From CAZOMR01 sp964580655 (GTDB lineage Bacteria; RBG-13-61-14; CAZOMR01), in the NCBI GenBank assembly GCA_964580655.1, contig CAZOMR010000109.1:1-10807 (forward strand): a stretch of DNA of 10,807 nt, written 5' to 3'. The position numbers were made by a program, and so were the translations under genes. The notes under the pieces were generated by a model that did not search any database, was not told the origin of the DNA, and was given only the letters and a program-made list of their open reading frames with translations. Below are positions 1 to 6,173 of the stretch, in pieces. How positions within the stretch are numbered: the first letter of the stretch is position 1; each line of letters starts with the position of its first letter.

Positions 1-25
1 ACTCTCAACTTGCAACCCAAACGGC

Positions 26-74
26 TTGATGATTTTTTACGAGGGCATCAAATTTAAAGTTTAGAAAATTTGAT
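26..74. repeat. Nested, mutually exclusive inverted repeats upstream of ispD
   Basis: Seen directly: TTGATG (26-31) is complementary to CATCAA (46-51). The overlapping ATCAAATTT (47-55) is complementary to AAATTTGAT (66-74). The two stems share bases 47-51, so only one can form at a time. The first hairpin, with its T-run and TACGAG in the loop, resembles a short dispersed hairpin repeat that I associate with deltaproteobacterial genomes. That resemblance is recalled and unchecked. It could be the tail of the upstream transcript or a dispersed repeat; no coding sequence is evident here. Confidence 0.45.
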
Positions 75-98
75 CATGCCTGTCAATCCAGCTCTTTC

Positions 99-117
99 CC
101 CGCACCTTCGCGGGTTT
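99..117 (+). terminator. Possible weak terminator hairpin of the upstream gene
   Basis: CCCGC (99-103) pairs with GCGGG (110-114) around the loop ACCTTC, followed by only three T residues. The GC-rich stem just ahead of the ispD promoter would suit the end of an upstream transcription unit. The stem is short and the T-run poor, so this is a weak call. Confidence 0.25.
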
Positions 118-145
118 GATTCAAAGCATATCTTGATGCTAAAAT
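116..145 (+). promoter_or_regulatory. Candidate sigma-70 promoter for ispD-ispF-cysS
   Basis: A -35-like TTGATT (116-121) and a -10-like TAAAAT (140-145, one mismatch to TATAAT) are separated by 18 bases. A start about seven bases downstream would fall near 152, only a few bases ahead of the ispD ATG at 158. No Shine-Dalgarno sequence precedes that ATG, so this arrangement implies a nearly leaderless mRNA. Confidence 0.4.
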
Positions 146-157
146 AAGTATCCAGTC

Positions 158-841
158 ATGTCCATTACTGCGATCATTCCCGCCGCAGGCAAGGGCTATC
201 GGATGAAGGGGGAGATTCCCAAGCAGTTTTTACTCCTTGCAGGCAAGCCCCTCTTGATTCATACCTTGCAGAAGCTGGCGCGATCCAGCGTGGATGTCCT
301 GGTAGTGGTGGTATCAGAGGAAAGGGTGGTTTTTACCCGGAAGCTGATGAACGATGAGAGGATTGACAAGCCGTTCAAGGTTTTGGCCGGAGGCGCAGAG
401 CGCCAGGACTCGGTGCGTGCGGGACTCAATGCCCTGGACAATGATTGCTCCCTGGTTCTGATCCATGATGCTGTCCGACCCTTTATCCGGCAGGAGAGTG
501 TTGCGGCTGTGATCCAGGCCGCAGAGAGAGATGGTGCGGCCACGCTTGCCATCCGGCCGGCCGATACGATCAAGCTCCGGAACGAGCAAGATAAAGGGAT
601 GAGAAACCTGCCAAGGGAACAGCTATGGCAGGTCCAGACCCCCCAGGCATTTCACAAGAACCTGATCATCCAGGCTCACAAGAAGGCGCTGGCCGAGGGC
701 TACCTTTCCACAGATGACTCCGAGCTTGTTGAGCGCATGGATCACGAGGTGGTCATCGTAGAGGGCGACTCCCTTAACATCAAGATCACAGGCCCGGATG
801 ACCTGATCATTGCAGACGCGATCTTGAGGGGAGCAAGCTAG
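158..841 (+). CDS. ispD: 2-C-methyl-D-erythritol 4-phosphate cytidylyltransferase
   Basis: IspD transfers CMP from CTP to methylerythritol 4-phosphate, giving CDP-ME, in the cytoplasmic non-mevalonate isoprenoid pathway. The 227 residues are close to the usual length (E. coli 236). The N-terminal nucleotide-binding loop AAGKGYR (9-15) leads to PKQ (21-23), with the catalytic-type basic residues R15 and K22. GGAERQDSV (78-86), HDAVRPF (103-109) and the C-terminal NIKIT (207-211, with the second conserved lysine K209) are all present. The ATG at 158 is the only sensible start; it lacks an evident ribosome-binding site and sits just behind a candidate promoter. ispF follows after three bases, so the two are cotranscribed. 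The enzyme appears complete. Confidence 0.96.
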   Translation: MSITAIIPAAGKGYRMKGEIPKQFLLLAGKPLLIHTLQKLARSSVDVLVVVVSEERVVFTRKLMNDERIDKPFKVLAGGAERQDSVRAGLNALDNDCSLVLIHDAVRPFIRQESVAAVIQAAERDGAATLAIRPADTIKLRNEQDKGMRNLPREQLWQVQTPQAFHKNLIIQAHKKALAEGYLSTDDSELVERMDHEVVIVEGDSLNIKITGPDDLIIADAILRGAS

Positions 842-844
842 GGC

Positions 845-1324
845 ATGGAATATCGCATCGGACATGGTATTGATTCGCACCGCTTTGAGACAGGTCGGAG
901 CCTTATCCTGGGCGGTGTGGAGATTCCTTTTGATAAGGGACTGCTCGGGCATTCCGATGCTGATGCCCTGGCCCATGCCGCGGCTGATGCTATTCTCGGG
1001 GCACTTGCTCTCGGAGACCTCGGTCAGCACTTCCCGGACACTGACCCGGCTTACAAGGATGCGAACAGCCTTGACATCCTGGCTCAGGTGGTGGAGATGA
1101 TGCAGGAGCGAAATTACCGTGTGGTTAATCTTGACTGCACCATCATCGCCGAGGCACCAAGGCTTGGGCCATATCTCGCAATGATGCAAAAGAACCTGGC
1201 CGGGGTGCTCCTGGCGTCTGAGTCCGCGGTCAGCGTGAAGGCCAAAACCGCGGAAAAGATGGGGCCCATCGGAGCAGGCGAGGGCATCGCGGCCTCGGTA
1301 GTAGTTTTGCTGGCAGGAGTGTGA
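845..1324 (+). CDS. ispF: 2-C-methyl-D-erythritol 2,4-cyclodiphosphate synthase
   Basis: IspF converts CDP-ME 2-phosphate to the cyclic diphosphate MEcPP with release of CMP. It works two steps after IspD and normally forms a trimer with interface active sites. At 159 residues it has the same length as the E. coli enzyme. GHGIDSHRF (6-14) supplies metal ligands D10 and H12, and H44 supplies the third. The conserved GLLGHSDADAL segment spans 32-42, DLGQHFPDTDP follows, and the C-terminal TAEKMGPIGAGEGIA completes the fold. The intermediate kinase IspE is not in this window. Its TGA overlaps the open frame of cysS, and a ribosome-binding site for cysS lies inside its last codons, which suggests translational coupling. 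Confidence 0.97.
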   Translation: MEYRIGHGIDSHRFETGRSLILGGVEIPFDKGLLGHSDADALAHAAADAILGALALGDLGQHFPDTDPAYKDANSLDILAQVVEMMQERNYRVVNLDCTIIAEAPRLGPYLAMMQKNLAGVLLASESAVSVKAKTAEKMGPIGAGEGIAASVVVLLAGV

Positions 1325-1329
1325 AAATG
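1315..1329 (+). promoter_or_regulatory. Ribosome-binding site that decides the cysS start
   Basis: AGGAG (1315-1319) lies one base from an in-frame GTG (1321) but seven bases from an ATG (1327). Seven is a normal spacing and one is not, so translation probably begins at 1327. The choice also puts the cysS zinc ligands at or next to the E. coli positions. Confidence 0.7.
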
Positions 1330-2790
1330 GGAATTCGGGTTTTCAATACCATGACAGGCCAGAAGGATGAATTCAAGCCGCAGAAAGAGGGCAGGGTTGG
1401 CATGTATGTATGCGGGCCCACGGTGTATGATGACAGCCACATCGGGCATGCGCGGGCCGCCATCGTGTTTGATGTAATCTTTCGCTACCTCAAGTTCCGC
1501 GGGCTAAAAGTTACCTATGTGCGCAACTACACTGATGTTGACGATAAGATCATCAGGAAGGCTGAAGAAGAAGGCGTGACAGCGGCCGAGATAGCGGAGC
1601 GCTACACCCGGTCATACGATGAGGATATGGAGGCGCTGGGGGTGGAGAGGCCGACAGTGACACCCAGGGTCTCGGACCACATACCGGGCATCATCAAGAT
1701 GGTAAAGACCCTTGTGGACAAGGGTTATGCATATGTTTCCGGAGGGGATGTATTCTACTCGGTAAGGAAATTCCAGGGCTACGGCAAGCTCTCCGGGCAG
1801 AGCCTGGACGAGATTCGCACCGGCGCCCGGGTTGATGTAAACGAGGACAAGGATGATCCGGCTGACTTTGCGCTCTGGAAGGCGGCCAAGCCGGGTGAGC
1901 CGCACTGGTCAAGCCCCTGGGGGGAAGGCAGGCCGGGCTGGCACATTGAGTGCTCGGTAATGAGTGGGAGGTATCTTGGCAAGACATTTGACATCCACGG
2001 CGGCGGAAAGGACCTGATATTCCCCCATCACGAAAACGAAATCGCGCAGTCCGAAGGCGCAAACGGAAAGCAGATGGCTCGCTACTGGCTTCATAACGGC
2101 TTTGTCAACATCAACAAGGAAAAGATGAGCAAGTCCCTCGGTAACTTCTTCACCATCAAGAAAATCCTGGAGAAATATCATCCAGAGGTTATTCGGCTGT
2201 TTCTCTTTTCTGCCCATTACCGCAGTCCGGTTGACTTCTCCGAACAGAACCTTACCGAGGCACAGATCAACCTGGACCGCTTCTACGAGGCACTGGCCAG
2301 GATAAAGGAGCTTTCCGCATCCACGGAGGAGAAAGATGAGGCTCCCCCCAGTGGTCCCCTTGCCGAGGTTATTGCCGCGCTTGATGAGGAGTTCATGGCG
2401 GCCATGGATGATGACTTCAACACCGCGCTGGCCATTGCCAGGTTCCACGATGCCCTGCATATAGTGAATCATCACCTCAATAATCCGGAGTTCCTGAAAA
2501 AACCTGGCGCGGTCGCGCTTCTCGAAAAAGCAGGGCAAGAGTTAGTCCGTCTCGGAGGGGTCCTCGGTATCCTCCAGGAAGAACCGGGTACATACCTTGA
2601 GAAGAAGCAAGCCATGGCACTTGCAGGGCTGAAGATCACCGTGCCCGAGATAGAGAGGATCATCCAGGAGCGAGCCGAGTCAAGAAAGCAGAAGGAATTC
2701 AAAAAGGCCGATGCGCTCCGCGCTCACCTACTTGAACAGGGAATAATCCTGGAAGACACGCCAAAGGGAACAATCTGGAAGATCAGGTAG
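1327..2790 (+). CDS. cysS: Cysteinyl-tRNA synthetase
   Basis: CysS charges tRNA-Cys with cysteine using ATP and is a class Ia aminoacyl-tRNA synthetase. From the ATG at 1327 it has 487 residues, normal for the family. The HIGH motif is at 38-41 and KMSKS at 266-270. Zinc ligands that confer cysteine selectivity are C29, C209, H234 and E238, essentially the E. coli numbering. WHIECS and the glycine-rich FDIHGGGKDLIFPHHENE segment surround them, and the C-terminal helical DALR and anticodon-binding regions follow. An in-frame GTG at 1321, overlapping the ispF stop, would add two residues but has poor ribosome-site spacing. The position behind ispD-ispF is a common arrangement in several bacterial lineages and has no direct metabolic logic. 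No good terminator follows. Confidence 0.97.
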   Translation: MGIRVFNTMTGQKDEFKPQKEGRVGMYVCGPTVYDDSHIGHARAAIVFDVIFRYLKFRGLKVTYVRNYTDVDDKIIRKAEEEGVTAAEIAERYTRSYDEDMEALGVERPTVTPRVSDHIPGIIKMVKTLVDKGYAYVSGGDVFYSVRKFQGYGKLSGQSLDEIRTGARVDVNEDKDDPADFALWKAAKPGEPHWSSPWGEGRPGWHIECSVMSGRYLGKTFDIHGGGKDLIFPHHENEIAQSEGANGKQMARYWLHNGFVNINKEKMSKSLGNFFTIKKILEKYHPEVIRLFLFSAHYRSPVDFSEQNLTEAQINLDRFYEALARIKELSASTEEKDEAPPSGPLAEVIAALDEEFMAAMDDDFNTALAIARFHDALHIVNHHLNNPEFLKKPGAVALLEKAGQELVRLGGVLGILQEEPGTYLEKKQAMALAGLKITVPEIERIIQERAESRKQKEFKKADALRAHLLEQGIILEDTPKGTIWKIR

Positions 2791-2862
2791 AGTCGGAATG
2801 ACTCAATCGTTAAGTTCAAAGTCAGGCCCTGACCCTGAAGGCCTAATGGGAGAGGCGTAACA

Positions 2863-2946
2863 ATGAAACCACATGTACCGAGAACTCTCCCGCTGGATGA
2901 CATTGACTGGAAGGCGCATGTTGAGCCGATTGAGTGGTGTCTCTGA
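2863..2946 (+). pseudogene. 5' relic of a Fic-family (Fic/DOC) protein gene
   Basis: An ATG at 2863 opens 27 codons beginning MKPHVPRTLPLDDIDWK and continuing AHVEPI before a TGA at 2944-2946. This strongly resembles the N-terminal segment of Fic-domain proteins (pattern LPL..LDW......IG.AN..LARYDG), which usually run to about 370 residues and AMPylate or otherwise modify target proteins. Homology appears to stop after EPI, and the catalytic HPFxxGNGR region is absent from the window. GGAGAGG at 2848-2854 still looks like its ribosome-binding site. It therefore looks like the stump of a deleted gene between the cysS and dapF ends. The rest of 2791-3085 shows no gene, only a short perfect dyad (2821-2833) and AT-rich sequence. 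The identification is from pattern memory, without a search. Confidence 0.55.
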
Positions 2947-3085
2947 ATGAGGTCTTTTTCATGGTGTCTTTGCATTTTTGATCCGAGTTTGATTATGTTC
3001 AACCCGGCATGATTGGTCAAGGGGAATCTCGCAATAGTTCAAATCTCACGCTTGATAATTCAGTACAAGAGGCAGTGATGTGGTA

Positions 3086-3907
3086 TCAGGGTTTTATTTT
3101 TCCCTGAAAGACCATCTTGCAGTAGCCGGTCATGAACACGATGTCTGTTCCTTTTCGCCATTCTATCTTGAGGACTCCTCCAGGAAGGCTGACCGCGACT
3201 TTTCTATCTGAAAGCCCGACCCTGGTGCAGGCCACTGCCGCGGCCGAGGCCCCGGTGCCACAGGCCAGTGTCTCCCCGGCGCCGCGCTCCCATACCCGCA
3301 CCTTGAGGTGTGCCCTGTCTAGCACCTGCACGAACTCCACATTAACCCCTTGTGGAAAAAAGCGATGATGCTCGATCAATGGCCCTATATGTTCGAGTGG
3401 AACACCATCCACTAAATCCACTGGAATGACGCAGTGCGGATTGCCCATGGAGAGCACAGTGATTTCAAAGCGATTGCCCTCAACCTCCAAGGGCCGACTC
3501 AAGGCCGGTGCAGGCAGGGTGCAGGGGATTTTACCCGGAGCAAATACAGGCTTGCCCATATCCACACGAATGCTCCGGCCCCGTATCTCGGGAGAGATTA
3601 TCCCGGCACTGGTCTCGATCTTGAGCTTCTTCTTCCGGCTGATCTTCCTCATATGAATGAAGCGGGCCAGACAGATGATGCCGTTGCCGCACATCTCTGC
3701 CTCGGAGCCATCAGGGTTAAAGATGCGCATGCGGAAGTCAGCGCGTCTGGATGTAAGCAGAACCAGTATCCCGTCTGCGCCGATCCCGAAGTGACGGTCG
3801 CACCAGGTCTGCACCTGCCTGGAACGGGGAACGAACCGGGTCTTCCGGGAATCAAGGACGATGAAGTCATTGCCGAGCCCTTGCATCTTCCAGAATGAAA
3901 GAGGCAT
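3086..3907 (-). CDS. dapF: Diaminopimelate epimerase
   Basis: DapF interconverts LL- and meso-diaminopimelate, without a cofactor, using two cysteines as acid and base. The product feeds peptidoglycan and LysA. The 273 residues match the family (E. coli 274). Conserved MQGLGNDFIVLD (8-19) and the active-site segment NPDGSEAEMCGNG (64-76) with C73 are present, as are GNPH (155-158), ERGAGET (207-213) and ACGTGASAAA (215-224) with the second cysteine C216. Oddly, the arginine that normally follows CGNGx is isoleucine (I78). The ATG at 3907 is preceded by AAAGGA at a suitable distance. It starts 16 bases after the lysA stop, so lysA and dapF share a transcript. It converges on the cysS operon. 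Confidence 0.96.
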   Translation of the reverse strand: MPLSFWKMQGLGNDFIVLDSRKTRFVPRSRQVQTWCDRHFGIGADGILVLLTSRRADFRMRIFNPDGSEAEMCGNGIICLARFIHMRKISRKKKLKIETSAGIISPEIRGRSIRVDMGKPVFAPGKIPCTLPAPALSRPLEVEGNRFEITVLSMGNPHCVIPVDLVDGVPLEHIGPLIEHHRFFPQGVNVEFVQVLDRAHLKVRVWERGAGETLACGTGASAAAVACTRVGLSDRKVAVSLPGGVLKIEWRKGTDIVFMTGYCKMVFQGKIKP

Positions 3908-3923
3908 CTTCAGTTCCTTTCAC

Positions 3924-5189
3924 CTAATAGGTTGCGAGAAAATCAGGGATTCTTTCCGGGCGGACCAGGTCTTCATAGGTCTCGCGCTCCCGGATGACAA
4001 AGAATTCCTTGTCGCGAACCATGACCTCGGCTGGCAGGGGCCGGGAGTTGTAATGACTGGCCATGCTGAATCCGTATGCGCCCGCGCTCATTATTGCAAG
4101 TAGTTCTCCGGGAGCGACCTGCGGCATGTTCCGGCCTTTAGCCAGGAAATCTCCGGATTCGCACAGCGGGCCCACCACATCAGCTACCGTGTACGGCTCC
4201 AATTTCTTATACTCCGCGGGAAGTATCTCGTGATAGGCGCCGTAAAGGCTTGGCCGGATCAGGTCGTTCATCCCGGCATCAACAATGACGAACCTCTTAT
4301 CACCTGTCTCCTTGATGTAAAGCACCCTGGTCAAGAGAATCCCGGCATTGCCGGCTATGACGCGTCCCGGCTCGAAGATCAGGGTGCAGTCAAGGTCCTT
4401 TGCGATCAGGATGATCTCCCGCGCATATTCATGCGGCAAGGGCGGCTCCTCGCGGTAGTAGGTAATTCCAAGCCCCCCGCCCATGTCCAGGTATTGAATA
4501 TCAAACCCGGATTCCTTGAGTTGCGCGACCAGCTCCACCAGTTTGGTCAACGCCTCTACAAAGGGTGCGGTGCGGGTGAGCTGGGAGCCAAGGTGGCAGT
4601 CCACGCCCACGGCCTCGATATGATCAAGGGTCTTGATATGCTGGTATAGAGAGAGCGCCTCGTTGATGTCAATCCCGAATTTATGCTGTTTAAGACCGGT
4701 CGCCACATAGGGATGGGTGATCGGGTCCACATCCGGGTTGACCCGCACGGCTATCCGGGCTTTTTTTCCCGTCTCGCCTGCTACACGGTTGATGAGTTCA
4801 AGCTCCTGCTGGCTCTCCACATTGAAGAACAAGATGCCCTCAGTCAGGGCATACCTGATCTCAGACTCGCTTTTTCCCACACCGGAAAAAACTATCCGGG
4901 CCGCATTGGCTCCGGCTCGCCTGGCACGAAAGAGTTCTCCCCCGCTTACAACATCAAAGCCTGAGCCCATCTGCGCGAAGAGTCCAAGGATCGCAAGATT
5001 ACTGCAGGCCTTGACCGAAAAGCAGGTCAGGTGATCTATTTCCGAAAGGGGATCGTCAAAGATATGGAAATGCCGGGTCAGCGTGGCATGGCTGTAAACA
5101 TAGGCAGGGGTGCCCACTTTTTCCGCTATCTTCTCAAGCGCCACATCCTCGGCATGAAGCACTCCGTTTATATATTCAAAATGGTGCAT
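3924..5189 (-). CDS. lysA: Diaminopimelate decarboxylase
   Basis: LysA is a PLP-dependent decarboxylase that turns meso-diaminopimelate into L-lysine in the last step of the DAP pathway. It is a fold-III (alanine racemase-like) enzyme that acts as a dimer. The 421 residues are typical. The Schiff-base lysine is K60 in CFSVKACSN. GSGFDVVSGGEL, the HLGSQ motif, GGGLG and the phosphate-binding EPGR segment follow. The dimer-partner cysteine is C343 in CESGDF, and the C-terminal GAYGFSMASHYN segment is intact. GGAG stands seven bases before the ATG at 5189. It is followed immediately by dapF, the enzyme that makes its substrate, and preceded after 63 bases by two uncharacterised small genes that may share its promoter. 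Confidence 0.97.
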   Translation of the reverse strand: MHHFEYINGVLHAEDVALEKIAEKVGTPAYVYSHATLTRHFHIFDDPLSEIDHLTCFSVKACSNLAILGLFAQMGSGFDVVSGGELFRARRAGANAARIVFSGVGKSESEIRYALTEGILFFNVESQQELELINRVAGETGKKARIAVRVNPDVDPITHPYVATGLKQHKFGIDINEALSLYQHIKTLDHIEAVGVDCHLGSQLTRTAPFVEALTKLVELVAQLKESGFDIQYLDMGGGLGITYYREEPPLPHEYAREIILIAKDLDCTLIFEPGRVIAGNAGILLTRVLYIKETGDKRFVIVDAGMNDLIRPSLYGAYHEILPAEYKKLEPYTVADVVGPLCESGDFLAKGRNMPQVAPGELLAIMSAGAYGFSMASHYNSRPLPAEVMVRDKEFFVIRERETYEDLVRPERIPDFLATY

Positions 5190-5252
5190 GATTTATCTCC
5201 AGGCTGATTTTCCTTTCGAGATCGAGGAGTGGAAGAATCCGGCTTTTAGAAT

Positions 5253-5633
5253 TCAGAGAACCTTGAGCAGATAGTCGCCGAGCAAATCCTCGTCCGAGAC
5301 CTGCTCCATCTTCCCAGCCTCCCTTTCCGCAGCCGGTGATTGTGGAAGACCTATGTATCCGGATTCCACCTGATAGGCCTTGTCGTGATAGAGAACCGAA
5401 TCCATGTAGACATCCATACTGCTTTTTTTAAGCTGTTCCCTGGTAAAAATCTTTCCCACCAGACTATAAGGGTCCACACTCCCGTCAGCGACATAGAGGA
5501 ATTTATAAGCCGGAATCAACTGGAATACCTCGTTATCCTTTCCGTGCATGGTCAGCAGGTCCTTATCAAGGCTGGCCTTGCCCTCACTGAACAATGAGTC
5601 CAGCACTTCCTGGGAGATGAAGATCTTTTTCAT
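5253..5633 (-). CDS. Conserved-looking hypothetical protein ahead of lysA (126 aa)
   Basis: I do not recognise a named family. From the ATG at 5633 the product has 126 residues and begins MKKIFIS; an in-frame GTG one codon earlier (5636) is possible. It is soluble in appearance, with no signal peptide, membrane helix or cysteine cluster. The sequence mixes charged and hydrophobic residues (KDNEVFQLIPAYKFLYVADG, then VGKIFTREQL and MDSVLYHDKAYQVESGYIG). This is followed by a likely flexible PQSPAAEREAG stretch and an acidic tail ending DEDLLGDYLLKVL. The frame opens two or five bases after the upstream stop, so it is translated with the 96-aa gene. Codon composition looks like the neighbours, and its compact position suggests a real gene. 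The function is unknown; operon placement with lysA-dapF does not prove a role in lysine synthesis. Confidence 0.8.
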   Translation of the reverse strand: MKKIFISQEVLDSLFSEGKASLDKDLLTMHGKDNEVFQLIPAYKFLYVADGSVDPYSLVGKIFTREQLKKSSMDVYMDSVLYHDKAYQVESGYIGLPQSPAAEREAGKMEQVSDEDLLGDYLLKVL

Positions 5634-5638
5634 CACAC

Positions 5639-5929
5639 TTAACCTATCAGCGTCTGCGCGTAAATTTTGACCTCGGATTCACTCAGCCGGTATTCAGGAC
5701 AGATCTTCTGGAGAATACTCCGGATGTTGGCCACATAATCATTCAGCATCCCCACCGGAGTCCCCGGTTTCAAGCGCTTACCCAGAATTCTCTCGCCGTT
5801 GACAGTGACGGTCTGAAGAAATTCAGGATTGTCTTCCTTGAAATAGGAATAATGTGCAGGAAGGCATTTGTCAAGTTGCTCCTGCAACCGATCATTAAGC
5901 TTTACCCCGATAATAATATAATGCTCCAT
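5639..5929 (-). CDS. Hypothetical protein, first gene of the lysA operon (96 aa)
   Basis: The 96-residue product starts MEHYIIIGVKLNDR and ends KICPEYRLSESEVKIYAQTLIG. It has no membrane segment and two cysteines (in KCLPAH and KICPEY), too few for a metal cluster of known type. The middle segment VNGERILGKRLKPGTPVGML looks like a small beta domain, and the ends look helical. I cannot assign a family. AAAGGG lies five bases before the ATG at 5929, and a good sigma-70 promoter with an overlapping dyad lies directly upstream. This makes it the first gene of a probable transcript through the 126-aa protein, lysA and dapF. It ends two to five bases before the next start. Confidence 0.8.
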   Translation of the reverse strand: MEHYIIIGVKLNDRLQEQLDKCLPAHYSYFKEDNPEFLQTVTVNGERILGKRLKPGTPVGMLNDYVANIRSILQKICPEYRLSESEVKIYAQTLIG

Positions 5930-5947
5930 CCTCGCCCTTTTGAAACC

Positions 5948-5963
5948 TGCTTAAAATTAAGCA
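5948..5963. promoter_or_regulatory. 16-base perfect dyad covering the -10 region
   Basis: TGCTTAA (5948-5954), AA, TTAAGCA (5957-5963) form a perfect inverted repeat that lies across the -10 box and expected start of the minus-strand promoter. This is where a repressor would bind. No candidate regulator gene is in the window, so the operator role is inference. Confidence 0.4.
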
Positions 5964-5983
5964 TAAAAAATCAATTCTGTCAA
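5954..5983 (-). promoter_or_regulatory. Sigma-70 promoter of the small-gene/lysA/dapF operon
   Basis: On the minus strand, a perfect TTGACA -35 (plus positions 5978-5983) is followed after 18 bases by TAATTT as -10 (5954-5959); TTAATT with 17 bases is an alternative. A start near 5947 gives a leader of about 18 bases before the ATG at 5929. Confidence 0.6.
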
Positions 5984-6008
5984 GGTTAACCAGCCCATGA
6001 CATTCCCC

Positions 6009-6027
6009 GAAAATCACCCTGATTTTC
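6009..6027. repeat. 8-base-pair AT-rich hairpin
   Basis: GAAAATCA (6009-6016) and TGATTTTC (6020-6027) pair perfectly around a CCC loop. The hairpin lies upstream of the minus-strand promoter, has no adjoining T-run and does not look like a terminator. Its role is unknown. Confidence 0.4.
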
Positions 6028-6088
6028 TCTAAGTCTAATAACGTTGAGGGCTTTTTTATTCCCACAAATGGAATCAGGATGGTCCATT

Positions 6089-6112
6089 CTTCGTAGCAGG
6101 ACTACTACGAAG
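6089..6112. repeat. Hairpin CTTCGTAG/CTACGAAG
   Basis: CTTCGTAG (6089-6096) and CTACGAAG (6105-6112) are exact inverted copies around an eight-base loop; flanking bases extend the stem with G-T pairs. It lies on the left shoulder of the long palindrome. Confidence 0.45.
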
Positions 6113-6120
6113 GATTAATC

Positions 6121-6162
6121 TTGCGGATGGTCGAAAAACTTGTGCTGGCGAGCGATCCGTAA
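6121..6162. repeat. Stem TTGCGGAT/ATCCGTAA with a 26-base loop
   Basis: TTGCGGAT (6121-6128) pairs with ATCCGTAA (6155-6162) with a single G-T mismatch. It lies between the 6089-6112 hairpin and the long palindrome, so the three may belong to one structured unit. Confidence 0.3.
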
Positions 6163-6173
6163 AAAAGGATTAT

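Noticed and set aside
1321..1323. GTG start for cysS overlapping the ispF stop
   Set aside because: It is one base from the AGGAG site. The ATG at 1327 has normal spacing and places zinc ligands and KMSKS at or next to their E. coli positions.
2790..2804. Hairpin GAGTC/GACTC directly after cysS as terminator
   Set aside because: It has only five pairs, is AT-rich in the loop and is followed by no T-run.
2821..2833. Perfect 13-base dyad GTCAGG-C-CCTGAC as operator or terminator
   Set aside because: It lies between convergent gene ends with no promoter or T-run nearby. A lone dyad of this size can arise by chance.
2935..2969. Eight-base direct repeat TGGTGTCT (2935-2942 and 2962-2969) as a target-site duplication at the Fic break
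   Set aside because: The 19 bases between the copies contain no element and the repeat is short, so it does not document an insertion.
2724..3020. Minus-strand open frame of 98 codons across the cysS-dapF gap
   Set aside because: It overlaps the 3' end of cysS and the Fic relic, has no ribosome site and no recognisable pattern. The sense-strand Fic similarity explains part of it better.
6046..6060. GGGC followed by six T residues as a terminator
   Set aside because: No GC-rich stem precedes it, and no plus-strand gene ends upstream.
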